From NCBI GenBank assembly GCA_038501195.1, contig JBBPUQ010000006.1:2232001-2296000 (forward strand): DNA of 64,000 bases, in the 5' to 3' direction. The stretch comes from Nemania diffusa. Taxonomy: Eukaryota; Ascomycota; Sordariomycetes; Xylariales; Xylariaceae. The notes under the pieces were generated by a model. It did not search any database and had not been told where the DNA came from. It saw only the letters and a program-made list of their open reading frames with translations. Numbering within the stretch: position 1 is the stretch's first letter; every line of letters starts with the position of its first letter. The position numbers and the translations under genes are program-made. This document shows, in pieces, positions 10,980-22,971 of this stretch.

Positions 10980-12883
10980 GGGGAGATGGAGGCTTGGTAT
11001 GTTGAGTTGGTCTTTGGGTAATTTGCATGCGTTCTAGCTACCTAGTTCAAATTGAAATGGTTACTCACTTTGGGCGAAATGGCTTACGGTGCTTGTCTTC
11101 GCGTTCCCGGGCTGATCACAATAGTTGCCGGTGGGATGGTGAAAAAGTACTTTATTTCTGCGTACTTCTAACACGTTATAGGATGGTCCTGAAGAATATT
11201 AAAGTGCAGCTAGATAGAACATATACCGACCAAATGCATGCAGTGGAAACCTTGATGTCTAGTGAGGTTAACACATCATACATATCTTATAAAACTCCTA
11301 GGTATATACCATCATGCACTCATCTGTATTCCTCTTTCTTCAGCACAATACCGGAGAAAACCTCGTAAAACTGTCTACTCGCTATTATGTGAGAGGGTAT
11401 TAGTCTTACAATAAATCGATTATTATTCTATCTTCGTCGCTACGTCACCCGCGTCCCCAGACCTAGGATATCATTAGAGTATACGCATAAGATACCTTGC
11501 TGGGCTAAATATATGGTAAGTATAATCGGATCTTTAGTCCTGCATCACTAGCATATAGGATCACGACAAACCATCACAAGCCCCCAGTGTCGCAAGGTAT
11601 TAATCACACAATATAGGACTATTATCTATTAGTGAGACCACGGCTACGGCACGATGAGATGTCTTTGGCGATGTTCAGATGCGGCTCTTGGGGTCTCAAC
11701 GCTATGACAGACCTTAACTACACCGCTGCTATTCCTGGAATCTGTTTCCGGATGCACGGTGATCCGCGACATCTGTAACACACATCGCCGCGAAGTCGGG
11801 ACGGATCACTGACAAGGGACGATGTTCATCTCAGGGTCCTTCAGGTGGAACTATAAAACAGGCCCATGCGAACAAGGGTTCGAGACGAGAAACATCCGGC
11901 AACAAGCGATGTAACACGGCCCAGGACCCCTACCCTAGATAGATCCTAGGGACTAAAAGGCGGGAGAAATCTCAAACACGAACTTCACATGGGATGGGCC
12001 CCATGTGTTCTGCCGGGTCCTGGGGTATGGCATTAGTCGAGTATAGGTACAGGGTATCGTCTGGAGAGGTGGGATGAGAGATGGTATAGGGCTGAAACAG
12101 TCCATGTTTGAAGCTCGCAAGGTCGACATGCCGCCCACGATGCGATGGGGTGCAGAAAATCATCTGATCTGTTAATTACCCGGATCAATGACCAAAATAA
12201 CCTTCTAGCCCTGAAACATATGCGTGTTTCTCAATAAAAACTGTAGTTGTGACTTCGCAAAAGGTTGCAGACCTAACCTACTGGTCTGTCTAGACTGTTA
12301 AGCCGATTATAACCGCGTTCATGCGAATATAGCCGAAGGTCGGATTAGTCTCAAAGTCCGTTAGTCACCTGACAGCTAAGTAGGCCGGCTGGTGGACGGT
12401 GGACGGTGGGCCATACGCGATTTTCTCCCCACTTTCTGTGAGGCAAGTTAGCATTTTTAAACAATAAACTATGAATATTATGCGAAATAAAATTGATATA
12501 ATATATATATTATTTATTAAAATTTACTTTGAAAAGTGTTGGCATGTAGTGTGGTTATATCAGTATTATTCGACCGTTGATAATGTGCCTATGGTCCTCC
12601 CTACTGGTGAGTCACCCAGTATATATTGAAATAGGTCACTTAGTAACATGGTAAACGTTGCAAAACTAAAAGTTAAATTACACCATTTTTTAAAAAAAAT
12701 ATTTTATCTTTATAACTCAACTATTCTTTACTTCTGTATCTCAATTTCGGCGTTTAACTCAAGCTTATTATAACATCGCATCCTCACGTTCAATCACCAG
12801 ATCTTTTCAAAGCAGATTCTTCAATTCCTAAGCTAACTTAGCCTATTATTCGAGCGTTCTATAGGGACTATTAAACTTACTAC
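10980..12883. other. Gene-free, AT-rich spacer with decayed sequence
   Basis: About 1.9 kb without a convincing gene. A strongly AT-rich patch lies at about 12450-12540, and short direct repeats (GGTGGACGGT) near 12395. The stretch leads into the SNF2 remnant, so it may hold more decayed sequence that cannot be recognised by eye. Confidence 0.45.
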
Positions 12884-13270
12884 CAATTGCTCCTCTGTCA
12901 TTTTCGCGCTGGCAGAATTTGGATGCGAGAGTAAGAGCGTAATGAGATCCTTCTTCCCATCCTGAACTACTAAGACATACTACAATTAAAATGTTAGTTC
13001 CTTCCTCCCTGTAGATATCTTAGCGTGCTCGCCTTCTCGATTGAATTATCCATGATGTATCGGATGGTAGTGGTGTCACGCGTTTGGCCGATACGATAGA
13101 CTCTAGCTAGCGCCTGCTCCTCCGTAGAGGGGTTCCATTGCGGTTCCATGAGATATACACGAGACGCCGCGTCAGTGTTAATCTGCGGTTATTAGTCAAT
13201 TGCACACCAGCCGGTTCGCGAAAGGACCCCTACCCTGACGAGCCACAAGACAGTGATAGAAGTAGCCTTT
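12884..13270 (-). pseudogene. Remnant of an SNF2-family helicase/ATPase (C-terminal helicase half)
   Basis: Read on the minus strand, 13022-13174 encodes a near-perfect helicase-C motif: SRVYLMEPQWNPSTEEQAL followed by ARVYRIGQTRD and IRYIMDNSIE, as in Rad5/HLTF/ULS1-like SNF2 proteins. Upstream, 13234-13270 encodes LLLSLSCGSSG, the segment that normally precedes it. Between them is a good 51-nt intron (13183-13233, GTAGGG to CGCAG with a branch-like TGACTAAT). After splicing, the frame reads GLTLT and then needs one extra base to continue as AASRVYL, so a 1-nt deletion lies near 13165. Downstream, 12884-12963 still reads as a charged tail (KKDLITLLLSHP, MTEEQL). The ATPase half is not visible. 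I call this a truncated, frameshifted pseudogene; a mis-spliced live gene is unlikely. Confidence 0.75.
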
Positions 13271-13618
13271 TCCATTCAGCCCTTAATAATTCACCTAACG
13301 CCCGAACAACTTGCTGCTATGTCTCCAAAGCAACGACAGAAGTACGAGGCTATGATCAAGAGTACGCAAGCCGAACTAGCTAGCTTAAATAGGAATTCGT
13401 ATCGTCTTGCGGCCATTCTTCAGGAGAAATACAGAGCGGCGGAGATAGGGCAACTGCCTAATATACCCATGAGCCCAGACCAATACCGAGATATTACACA
13501 GAGGATGCGGATATTAGGTCTCGAAGCGGCTAAGGTAGATAAAATTATCGCGCGGTGGCATACTATCACCCATGATGACGTGCGTGCTGGATTGTACTTC
13601 AAGATGGCAAGCCTTTGA
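13253..13618 (+). CDS. Fragment resembling a Med15/Swi1-type coactivator segment, possibly a pseudogene
   Basis: An open frame of about 110 codons that looks like real protein: LTPEQLAAMSPKQRQKYEAM is the kind of segment seen in fungal Gln-rich coactivators, and QLPNIPMSPDQYRDITQRM followed by ARWHTITHDDVRAGLYFKM resembles a helical segment I recall from Med15- or Swi1-like proteins. That is recall, not a search. The frame has no strong start and stops at 13618 right after the conserved-looking part, where a full protein would continue for hundreds of residues. It overlaps the end of the minus-strand SNF2 remnant, so the two fragments are probably pieces of different genes brought together. 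Confidence 0.35.
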   Translation: MIEVAFSIQPLIIHLTPEQLAAMSPKQRQKYEAMIKSTQAELASLNRNSYRLAAILQEKYRAAEIGQLPNIPMSPDQYRDITQRMRILGLEAAKVDKIIARWHTITHDDVRAGLYFKMASL

Positions 13619-15496
13619 ATAAGGAGAATCGTATTTGTGAGTGAGTGAAACTAACATATGTAGCGAGTACACTTACACAAACAATTCGTTGACTGGGAAA
13701 AATGTAGTATACCCAAGGAAGGCTTGTTGATAACACAGGGAGTTGGACAGTTTTCAAACTACGATGGAGAGCATTACTAGGGTTGTAGAAAGTCATTTCG
13801 GCAAGAAATAAGGAAAAACCTGAACAAATAAAATACACTAAAGATATGACCACCATAAAAAGGGGTTATAGTATCAGCAGTGCATATAGGGAAAACAGTA
13901 TATTATTTATTTACATATATTGAAATATTGAACTCCTTAAAACGCTATAATCCAACTAGCCTAGCTGCCACAATGATGAATTACCCCTTCACTATAAACG
14001 AAGAAATACTGTTATATAGCCGCTAACAATGTGCCCTAACCTTGTGTCCCCCCATATACTTAGTCATGGCTGGAAATACTCCTAATAATGAACTTGGCTA
14101 GCGAAGCTAGGGTAGTCGAAGTCACTAGCAAAGCTAAGTAAGTCACGTTGGCCTTGAAGGTTTGAAATATCCAGCTTCTGAACTCGGCCGCCAGCATACT
14201 GTCCACTCCTATGTCACCAATAGGCTTCGCAACAGTAACTTATCTTCGCGAACCAGGACGAGCGTCAGAGGAAGAGGTCATAGAGTGAATAGAAGTCCTG
14301 TAGCAGCTAGGGAGAGGGTGTAAGAGGGTATAGTATAGGGCTCAATAGATAGATTCATTGATTCCTGACCTCCTAGATCCATAAGAGGGACCCAAGGTCC
14401 CTTATATATAGCCAAACCCATAGATATAACGGGGTCTGGTTACTTTGTCACCTTACAACTACGGTATAAGTGTTTTAAGTGAGCAACAACAGCTTCAGAA
14501 CAACATCTAGTCCTCCTGTAACATTGTCATCTAATAGCAATGGTTTCTTGATGGCTAGTACTTGTTAGTATTGCGACTTTTGATTATATAATCCAAGATT
14601 CCTAGCTGGGCAATCTATGTTATCGTCCTCAACCACAAGCTATAGATTACTTATAAGTAGCTGCAGACAGTTAAGTCCCCTACTTGATAGCGTTCTATAT
14701 TGTGCGGTGGCGTCGCGGCATAGTGCTGTAGCTCTTTATGTAGCAACCCATAATAGTCGGTTCAAGCGTTGAGAGATTTTGACCTGGCTAGCTAAATATA
14801 TTGATGCAATGCATATACTGCGAGGCTTTCATACGGCTTTCTCCGAACCCTACCTCCTCTGCTGGGCTGTTAATATGGTTGAATTGACACGCTTTGGAAT
14901 CTAGGTGTTATTTACGGACAAGTCTAAAAGGGTAGGCAGGGGAAGTTTCTACGGAAACAAGATGATGTTACATGGCAGGGTTAACAAAAAATTCCCCGCC
15001 TGCTAGGGGGATGAGACTCGTTGGGCAGCCTTTCTGGGCATTGATTTTCTCTTTCCTCTACCATCGCAGATCTGTAAACTCTCATATCAACTTACTTTTA
15101 TTAATGGAGAGGCATGTCACCTTATCATTATCCTTGCTTCCCGGACCGAGATGCGTTAGCAGCAAGGTAAGCTTTTGCGAGACCAATCACCTAGGCTCTT
15201 TAGGCTTATTGTGATATTTAGCAGCGGCCTGGTGTTTTTGAATAACCTAAGTGGTTAACCGGCCTCCGAAGACCTAAGCCGAATACCACCAAAACCACCA
15301 ATACCGTAAAATAATAAGCAATTACTGCATACAAATGTGACCTACGCTTCCTTTATGCAACATGCTCTACCCCTCGGCGCGTAATATTCGTACGCAGTCC
15401 GCGAGGGAGTAAACACAGAGGTATGTCAAGGTACACTTTTCAGACTGGAATTTGGTGTCTGTAACTGTTAAGTATATCAATAATATAACAGTTTAC
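13619..15496. other. Spacer with a solo LTR, otherwise no gene recognised
   Basis: AT-rich, with scattered short frames that do not look coding. It contains the LTR copy at 14263-14457; nothing else could be supported. Confidence 0.5.
14263..14457 (-). mobile_element. Solo LTR, second copy (degenerate)
   Basis: The reverse complement aligns end to end with the LTR at 36180-36377 (195 versus 198 bp). Shared parts are the TGTNRGGTGAYAAAGT start, GACCAGACCC-like box (here AACCAGACCC), TATATATAGCC, and the ACTTCTATTCACTCTATG end. The outer right end reads ACA (TGT on the minus strand), but the left end is CGTCA where TGTTA is expected. The flanking 5-mers ACGAG and ACTAC do not match, so the target duplication has decayed or the ends are slightly wrong. 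No gag/pol sequence is next to it. Confidence 0.75.
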
Positions 15497-15723
15497 CATG
15501 TCTGATACCTCTAGGGAGGTTAGAAAAGTATTTGTAGAGCAATCCCGCGTGACGTTAAATACGGTCAACCAAGCAATCAATCGCGATGTTCCTTTGGAGG
15601 ATTCAAACGTACGCGTCACTCCAAGCCATTGATATGCCAGGGCTTCTCGATGTCACGGTAGCTTGCTTAAACCAGGATGTGAAAAGTGCACTTCTGTTAT
15701 CGCACCACTTACAGCCATGTTAG
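15497..15723 (+). other. Possible 5' exons of the next gene (coding-looking, frame changes)
   Basis: An ATG at 15497 opens a frame starting MSDTSREVRKVFVEQ that continues for 44 codons. From about 15590 a different frame reads protein-like (YASLQAIDMPGLLDVT, ALLLSHHLQP) to a TAG at 15721. No convincing intron explains the frame change. These may be exons of the gene at 15912-17726 with a small indel or unusual splicing, or a decayed separate gene. Confidence 0.3.
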
Positions 15724-15911
15724 TTTAGCCATTTTAGGATAGGTCCTCGGTATTTGTGATGATCTAATTGAGAAAAGATAGCATAGGGTAAGATCAGTTC
15801 TGTGAGTTTTTCTAATATGCACTTCATAGGTCGCAATGTTAGAACCAAAGTAAGCAGAATGCCTACCTTCGGGTGAACGTCGAACTTATCTGACACATCG
15901 AATCTTGCTAG

Positions 15912-17726
15912 TGCTATAATAGGCATTGTCGGTAGCTCTATTGGGCTAATCGTGACCTTGGTTGGACTGGCCAGTAGGTCGGTCGGGGTGCCTCGATCTC
16001 GAGAACAACTCCATGAAGTCCGAGAACAGAAGAAGACTCTCAGACACAAACTTCGCAGGGCTGAATATGACATTAGTCTACTAAATGAGATAAAGCTACG
16101 GGGAGTCCGCTATTTAATATGTGAAACCCGAAATTTGATCAGGCACTCCCGTCACCAGATAGAGAAGTTCGAAAGATTCGACCACAACTTTCATGAATCC
16201 GGGATTGTCAGAAGCTGGAATTACATTGCCATCTCGGCAGGAAGTGATAAGATCCATAAATACGCCAAACGTTTTGAAACTTACTCGGACTGGATTAATA
16301 TTGCTCGGCTCTCTATTTACTTGTGCGGCAAGCCCACATTTCAGTGTTCGAATAACATTCCGACTAACGAGTCATCAGGACGCTTAATAGCGAGCGAATA
16401 TCGCTAGGTGATACCAGCGTGTTTCCCTCATACTGGAGAGACGTTGATCGCCTGAAGGACGAATTGGACCGAGTCAAACGAGCTCAAGAAGAACATCCTG
16501 GACGACTGAGGAAACTGCGCGTCAATAAAGGGGTTCACCTCGAAAAGTTAGAAAAATATGCCAATAGTCTAGTTTTGAGGTTTGATGCTTCAGATACCAG
16601 TACGGCAGATTCTAGTGTAGTTATAGATTACCCGTCAGAGGTACCTGCGCGATACATTTATGTATCCAGTACATGGGCACGAAACCATAGGTATAGTCGA
16701 GCAACACAGGCCCATCCCCCTACTGATCACTCTAGCCGAACCGCCTTTATGCATGATGACCGAGTCTATGATATCCCACGCGCCCCCCCAAACGTGTACA
16801 GCCCAGCAGCTAGATCGAGGCCGGATACCAGTGAGGTCCAAGACGACCGCAGATCTAAACACAGCTGGAGCCGGAGCCGGAGCAGGACAGCAACCATGCA
16901 TCCGGAGTCATTAAGCAGTCGCCGCCCACCCACACCAGGCCCAAATGCGGGCCCCAATGGCGATTACCGATGGAATATGGCTCCTGTATCCCAAGAAGGA
17001 CGCCGTCCGCGCGAGCGACATCGCCACAGCATATCGAGGGACCGAACATATACAATGACATCGGGCCTTGGGCGGCCGGAGAGCGTGGAAAGTAGTCGAC
17101 ACTCTCGCCACCGCAGGCGGTCAGGCTCCCGCAGCAATGAAACATACACTCGACCTCGCTCGCATCAATCGCGTCACTCAGAGCATGGCAGCGATCCGGA
17201 GATTCGGGGCCGCGACCTGCATAGGCGCAGTTTTCAAGACACTCAGCAGAACCCAAGTTCACATTTGCGATACCGACCTCAATCGAGGTCCAGTCACTCC
17301 TCTCGCCACACCGATGCCAGGCAGGAGCAGCGGAGCCGTGAGAGCGTTGCCAATATCGAGGTAAGTGTTACAAGATCAGCTAGTAGTTTGCCGCTGCTTC
17401 ATTCTAATAACCATCGTAAAACGCTAACTCCTCTTTATAAGATACCCCCTTCGACAAGGCGCCACAGCTCAAGGTCGAGCAATGGCAATGCATCCTCGAT
17501 ACCATCTCACGACTCAGGCTACGTCAGTCTTGACCCTAAACGGTATTCTAGTGACGCTTCACCCGCCTCGACGAGACGGCGGAGTAGTTCGAGGCCACAC
17601 CAAAGGCACCAGTCTCAGTTCGATGGCGGCGATCGCTCAAAACCACCTATTGCATTGGATAGAGCGGAAGAGGGAATCAGAAGGGCGCAGGAGCGCATCA
17701 GACGGACAAGCCGTGGAGCTCGGTGA
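15912..17726 (+). CDS. Coiled-coil protein with a long Ser/Arg-rich tail, function unknown
   Basis: Three exons are supported: from about 15912 to 16322, 16379-17360 and 17442-17726. Intron 16323-16378 (56 nt) has a CGACTAACG branch site and ATCAG acceptor and joins two different frames in phase 2. Intron 17361-17441 (81 nt) has GTAAGT, CGCTAACTCC and TTATAAG; it is divisible by 3 with no stop, so it hides inside one long open frame. The N-terminal part has a hydrophobic stretch (SAIIGIVGSSIGLIVTLVGL) and then heptad-like charged helices (EVREQKKTLRHKLRRAEYD; later DRLKDELDRVKRAQEE). The remaining ~350 residues are disordered, rich in Ser, Arg and His (SWSRSRSRT, SRHSRHRRRSGS). The hydrophobic-then-helical start recalls the N-terminal domain common in fungal NACHT/ankyrin-type proteins, but I cannot name it. 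The true start lies upstream (see 15497-15723). Confidence 0.65.
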
Positions 17727-18755
17727 TACGGATCAGAGGTTTCCTACTATATATACAGAGCTACCTGGGTATACATTCCACACAGTCCATACAAGGGCGG
17801 TCGCACCGCCCCAGTGAGCAGAGGCATTTGTACCGAGTATTTACTATTGCTAAAGCTCAGGAATAATTTCTTCGATAATTGGCACCCTTCAGAAGCGGGT
17901 AAAAGGAAATACAAGTAGGCATTCGGCCACCCTCATGACTGGGAGTTAAGTACAAGCCTTAGCGGACCGTTAGTAGAAAGAATATGTAACGTCTACCGAT
18001 AGTATCTACGGCTACCCACGCGTTTAGAAGTAGAAAAATTCTATCTATTCAGATACATGTATGCTTATAGGCGTGGCGAAGGTTAGAGCATCAGCTGTAA
18101 TGATGCTTGGCCTTAGATAAGCAAGATGGTTGGTAATTAGGTTGCAGAGCTAGCTTAACGGGGATATGACGGCAGATGAATCAAGTTTTTGGTCCCGGAG
18201 TTTGGGCCTAACCAATGCCATGGGTTGGTTGCAAGCTAAATTGTCCATCGTTTTTCCAAAAGGAAAAATTGATCCCATTCCCAAGTCACTGCACTTGCTC
18301 GTGACTATGAATGCATGTGTCCACTCGCACAGAGCTACCTCCCCCTCTCACCGGTTGACCATATTCGAGCCTGATCCAACACTACGTTGTATAGGGCTGT
18401 CACTTTTCATTAAGCTTACGCCTACCCTATCGGCTACTCTGTGTGCCTCGCATCCTGAAATTCGGACGATCTTTGACTACTATACTGCCCTTCAATGTAA
18501 CGCGGAAATTGCCGGGTCAGTCAATCATCAAGCTTGGTAATAGGGCCAATGCCGAGTCAAGCAGGATCCAAGCCTTATAGTCGAGGTAAGATTCGGCGGT
18601 GCAACCCTATCCAGTCCCGAAGGTTCTGATATCCCAGTGATCCTCTGCGGTCCCGACAGTGCCTTCACGTTGACAGAAAATCTAAATATCGAGTCCCCCT
18701 GAAAACCCAACAGCCGTAAGCATAGTCACTGGTTTTGTATTACACTCGTGTGAAT

Positions 18756-18776
18756 ACACACACACACACACACACA
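18756..18776. repeat. (CA)n microsatellite
   Basis: About ten CA dinucleotides, followed directly by an AT-repeat (ATATATATAA). Confidence 0.95.
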
Positions 18777-21660
18777 AATATATATAATTGTGGACGGAAA
18801 ACCGCATCTACTTAATACATGAAGCTGACTTGGAGATTGTAGTCCGGCTGGGCTGCATATGCCGAAAAAGGAGGTGGTGTATAACAGATTCCACCCCTAG
18901 CTGAGTTGCATCAATATCTGCAGATCGCCTCCAGGGTATTCCAACGATTGGTGCTTGGGAGGGTGGTACGCATCGTGCTGTTACCCAAACTTTTGGCTTG
19001 TTCGGGTGTCGATTATGTGGACGTGGAAAAAAGCCTGCCAGAATGAGGGATCATTCGCTTATAATATCTGAAAGAAGCGGCATTGGCGCTTTATTACTGG
19101 TCAAACCCATCCGGCAACGCAGCCAAATGGCGTGTTTATTTAAAACTAAGAGGCGCCAGCCTTAAACCAACTCTGGCTTGTTGATCTGTCTACCACCAGT
19201 ACCTTGTTCGAGAGTCCTCGTGGGATGGTATTAGATGGACTGAGCTGCCTATCTAGCTCATCTTCATGTTCGCGTGATACCTGTCCCTTTTTTTCTATCT
19301 CGGTTAAGTATAAGTGTGCCCACTTTCTATGTACGTCGAGCTAAACCGGGGCATAGACTGACCATCTATACTACACTAATAGTCGTTTCCCGTGAAGGTT
19401 TATATACGGTACAGTGGGTTAAGGCTACGTCTAAAAATCTTAATGCTGTCGCTTTGGTGAGAGTAGAAAAGTGCGAAAAGGAAAAACAAAAACAAAACAT
19501 GGCTAATGTGTCATGACTAACCTTCCCCGGGTTATTTTTGTTTTGTTTTTTTATTCTTCCCTTTTCCGCCAATGGCGGCGATACACGTCCCATAGTAGAT
19601 TTCGAAAGGCCGGTTCTTGTAGCCCTAGCCTGATTGATGAGACAAAAGGGTTTCCCTTCCGCTGAATGAGCGGATTGAAGTTATTTGCTTGATGTCCTCC
19701 TATGCAGCATGCTCAGGTGTGCCATCTAAATTATTAGCGCTGGTCAGAGTCCCGGTAGATGGTATCATTACCTCCTGACAGGTTAGAAGGGATCGGGCAT
19801 ATGCATACACCTGTTACAGTTGAGACTAGGTAGGTATGTACGTTAAAAGGCTTGCTGCCTGCGCCTCACATGGGGCTGGAAACTCTATTGGATTACGGCA
19901 GCTGTATCCTGGTGCCTGATCCAAGGAACAAATCATATGTGGGCGCCGGCGCCATAGAGGCGATGCATTGAGCTGGCTTTGGCTAAATGTGACTTCACGG
20001 ACTCAGAGAGTGCTCGACACTGGATAACTGATGTATCACGAAAAGTTGATCACGGACGTACAACCACGGCGTAAGCTCGACTATCAGATCAGTTTGTGAA
20101 ATGAAAGCTTGTCACTTAGATGAGGCTGATCACAAAAAGGAAATAGGTACATGGACTCCAGATAATATTTACCAGATAAAAGAACACGGGTGGAGTGCAA
20201 GGATGGTAATTCCCGGGGGGCTTCCATGTCCCGGCAATGGTCGTTCGTTAGGGCTCGGTAGATTGCTTTTTGTTTGGCTGCCCAAGGGGATCTACACTAA
20301 TGGCTGCTGGCTGGGGAAGCAATGAGAGACACCTCTGTGCTGCGATCTGTTAGCTATGTGAATTAAATCGGAGCAATTGAGATCTTGGTAGATATTCTGT
20401 AGTATAATATGCGTAGGCACTCTGTAATGTCGGGAGGTATTACTGGTATGGTAAGGGGCCCGAGCGCGTATAGCTCGCTTGTCATAATGATACATTCATT
20501 AGACTAGGTAGTGTACTCACACTACATATCTATGTACAGTACTTGTACTGGTAAATACTGTAAAATGGTTACTGTGCCTTCAAATCGCTTCGTTCTTGTT
20601 TGTCGATGCATCGTCAGCCCACTTGTCAATACGACGCGCCAGAGAAACCGCTTCGAACTTCCGCCAAGACTGTCGTCGTAGCGTAGGCCAGGGTATAGTC
20701 TAAATACTTGTAAATATTGGTAAGAGGCGGCCGGCAGAAATTGGAGAGAGCTCGTTCTCGTAATAGGACTCAAGCCGTTCATCACAATACACCCCATTAG
20801 AGTCGGTACCTGTTTTCTCACAGGCAATTGTGCAACGAGAGACCAGGGAGACGTCAAATGCTTTAACTCGGCTCTAGTATATGCAGGTGTGGTTACAGAG
20901 ACTCTGTCGTTGACTCCTCGTCGGGACCGCTAATCCGCCGGTCGTTTGTTGTGCTTATCCTTGGCCTGAGTTGCTGCGAAAGTTGGCCTTTGATGCAATC
21001 CCTCGGAGGAGTTGTTAGGTGACGTGTATGCTGCAGGCGAGTAAATACCGCGCCCATCACCGTGAAATACAAAATGAATGGCAGTTGTCCTATGCAGTAC
21101 ACATGAATTGTAGCCTATTGCCCTCTGAGGGCAGAGCTCAGGGGGATGGCAGACACTTTCGCCAGTGGTCATGGTCAGGAGGACTTTCACCAATGGAGTG
21201 TGCCTTGGCAGTGGCCAAGCAACTTCTCCGTCGGATGATCTACCATATCTAGCGATCATTTTTATCGGGTGTCGGTGAAGGCTGCTTAGTCTGAGCTGAA
21301 TAATGAGAATGTATTGGCTACCCTTCATCGGGCGGTTATTAGATTTTTCCTCACTGCTGAGTGTACCGGCCAACGTCATCTTTTGGCATCTTACGCATAT
21401 GACATTCATCGTTGGATCGATCTCCATTTATCCGTGACCCTTGCTCCCGAGGGTCCCAGCCCAACGGTCTGGGTTGAGGACCTTGGCAAGTGTAACCGCT
21501 CAGGAAACCTTACAGTACGGTGCTACAGTAGTCTCGATGCATCGTGAGATATAGGTAGCGTACGATCCTTGTGAATATTCCCCGCCTTTAAACACGGAAA
21601 GTAGATGTTTCTTTAGTTTATTGTAGCTCACTACACTAGGACTATCTGGAGGCCGGGGCC

Positions 21661-21676
21661 TTTTTTTTTTTTTTTT
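21661..21676. repeat. T16 homopolymer followed by an A-rich tract
   Basis: Sixteen T, then A5, GG and A8 within 40 bp; the T and A tracts can fold back on each other. It could be the relic of a poly(A) tail of a retroelement inserted on the minus strand, but no element body was recognised. Confidence 0.6.
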
Positions 21677-22971
21677 AAAAAGGAAAAAAAACCAAATAAT
21701 AAATATTATACTGGCTGTATGTCCATCAGTTCTGCAGTTTCATTATAGGTAATTAGTAATATCTTATTTGGATGGTTTGCAAGAGGTTTATGCGTAAGCA
21801 TTAGATTGGGGGTTTATGATAGGTATAGGTTTATTAGTTTAGGTGAATTGGGTTCGATTGAGTTGGACTAATATTTTGCAAACTTAAGGTAGCTCCTATC
21901 TACTTGTTCGTTGTTTGAAAACTGACTAGGACACTGTTGGCTGTTGGTGATAACTCTGTGGTCTCACTGGTGGCTATCCTTATTTGTCTCGATGGCTATC
22001 ATGCGGCTCTAATATGGTAAACCGGCGACAACCGGTAGAAAAGTATTCACACGGGCATGTTGATGTTCGATATTCGGTGCAACTCCCGTATGGGTGGCAA
22101 TGATTCGATTCTTACTGGTGGGCTAGAGATATCCGAAATAGGCGTGCAGTAGTAACTCGCTCTAGCTGAAGAACATGCAATCTAGAATATACTGTACGTA
22201 GTAGGTGTGTTGCAGAGTAGCCCTGCAGCGTCTAGCCAGACCGATATACTAGGGTAGGTGTGACATGTGTGAGAAGCGAGGCTTCAAGCTGCTAATATTA
22301 TGAGTCCTTTTATAAGTCACTGATGGGTTGGTTGTCTTCTTTTGCAAGTAGATAGACTTTCCCTATTTCGTGTATTAGTAAATATACTTGTCAATTAGCA
22401 ATGGAATACAGGGGCATAGGCATACCTAGGTATGCTACGATTCATTATCTACTTACCTACGTTCAAGTATAAGCGATTGTCGTTTCCTTGTAGTAATAAA
22501 AAAGAGGCTCCATGTATCCGGGAATATACGCCACATCAGACCATCTTGTAATGAAGGAAGACTAAATAACTTACACTAGACGATCATGTGGGGCCGAACT
22601 AGAACCTCGATCCGATTTGCTTGTCACTAGTGTGGTCAGATGAATGTTGCATGGGATGGGCCATACAGAGCCCCGGGGTTCATGACAACGCTCCTTGAGG
22701 TGAAAGTCCAGTGCATCATGGGAGCCGGGTTATCGGAAATACACTACATTACGTATGTAAATGCAAAAGGTGTGGTGTGTTGCGTGCTGTACGCATAGCT
22801 CGGGTGCCTATTCTCATCATGGAGAGACTGGTGGGAGCTTCGTGTGATAGTAGTGTATCATTTCCCATCTCACATGCATATCTGCACTGATCAGCATTTA
22901 CTTCTTACTTGCAGGGCACAGGCTTGGGCTAGAAAGTCTGGGCATCCCTCTAGCTAATTTACTCGATTAAC

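Larger units (their letters stand above)
17727..22971. other. Gene desert, first part
   Basis: About 5.2 kb in which no gene is supported on either strand. Short open frames (for example 18166-18540) show no recognisable domain and ordinary composition. A CA repeat, a T16/A-rich tract and several TAGGTAGG motifs are the only structure noted. No rRNA or tRNA was recognised. Confidence 0.5.

Noticed and set aside
18166..18540. 124-codon open frame in the desert
   Set aside because: No domain, no intron signals, ordinary composition; not enough to call a gene.
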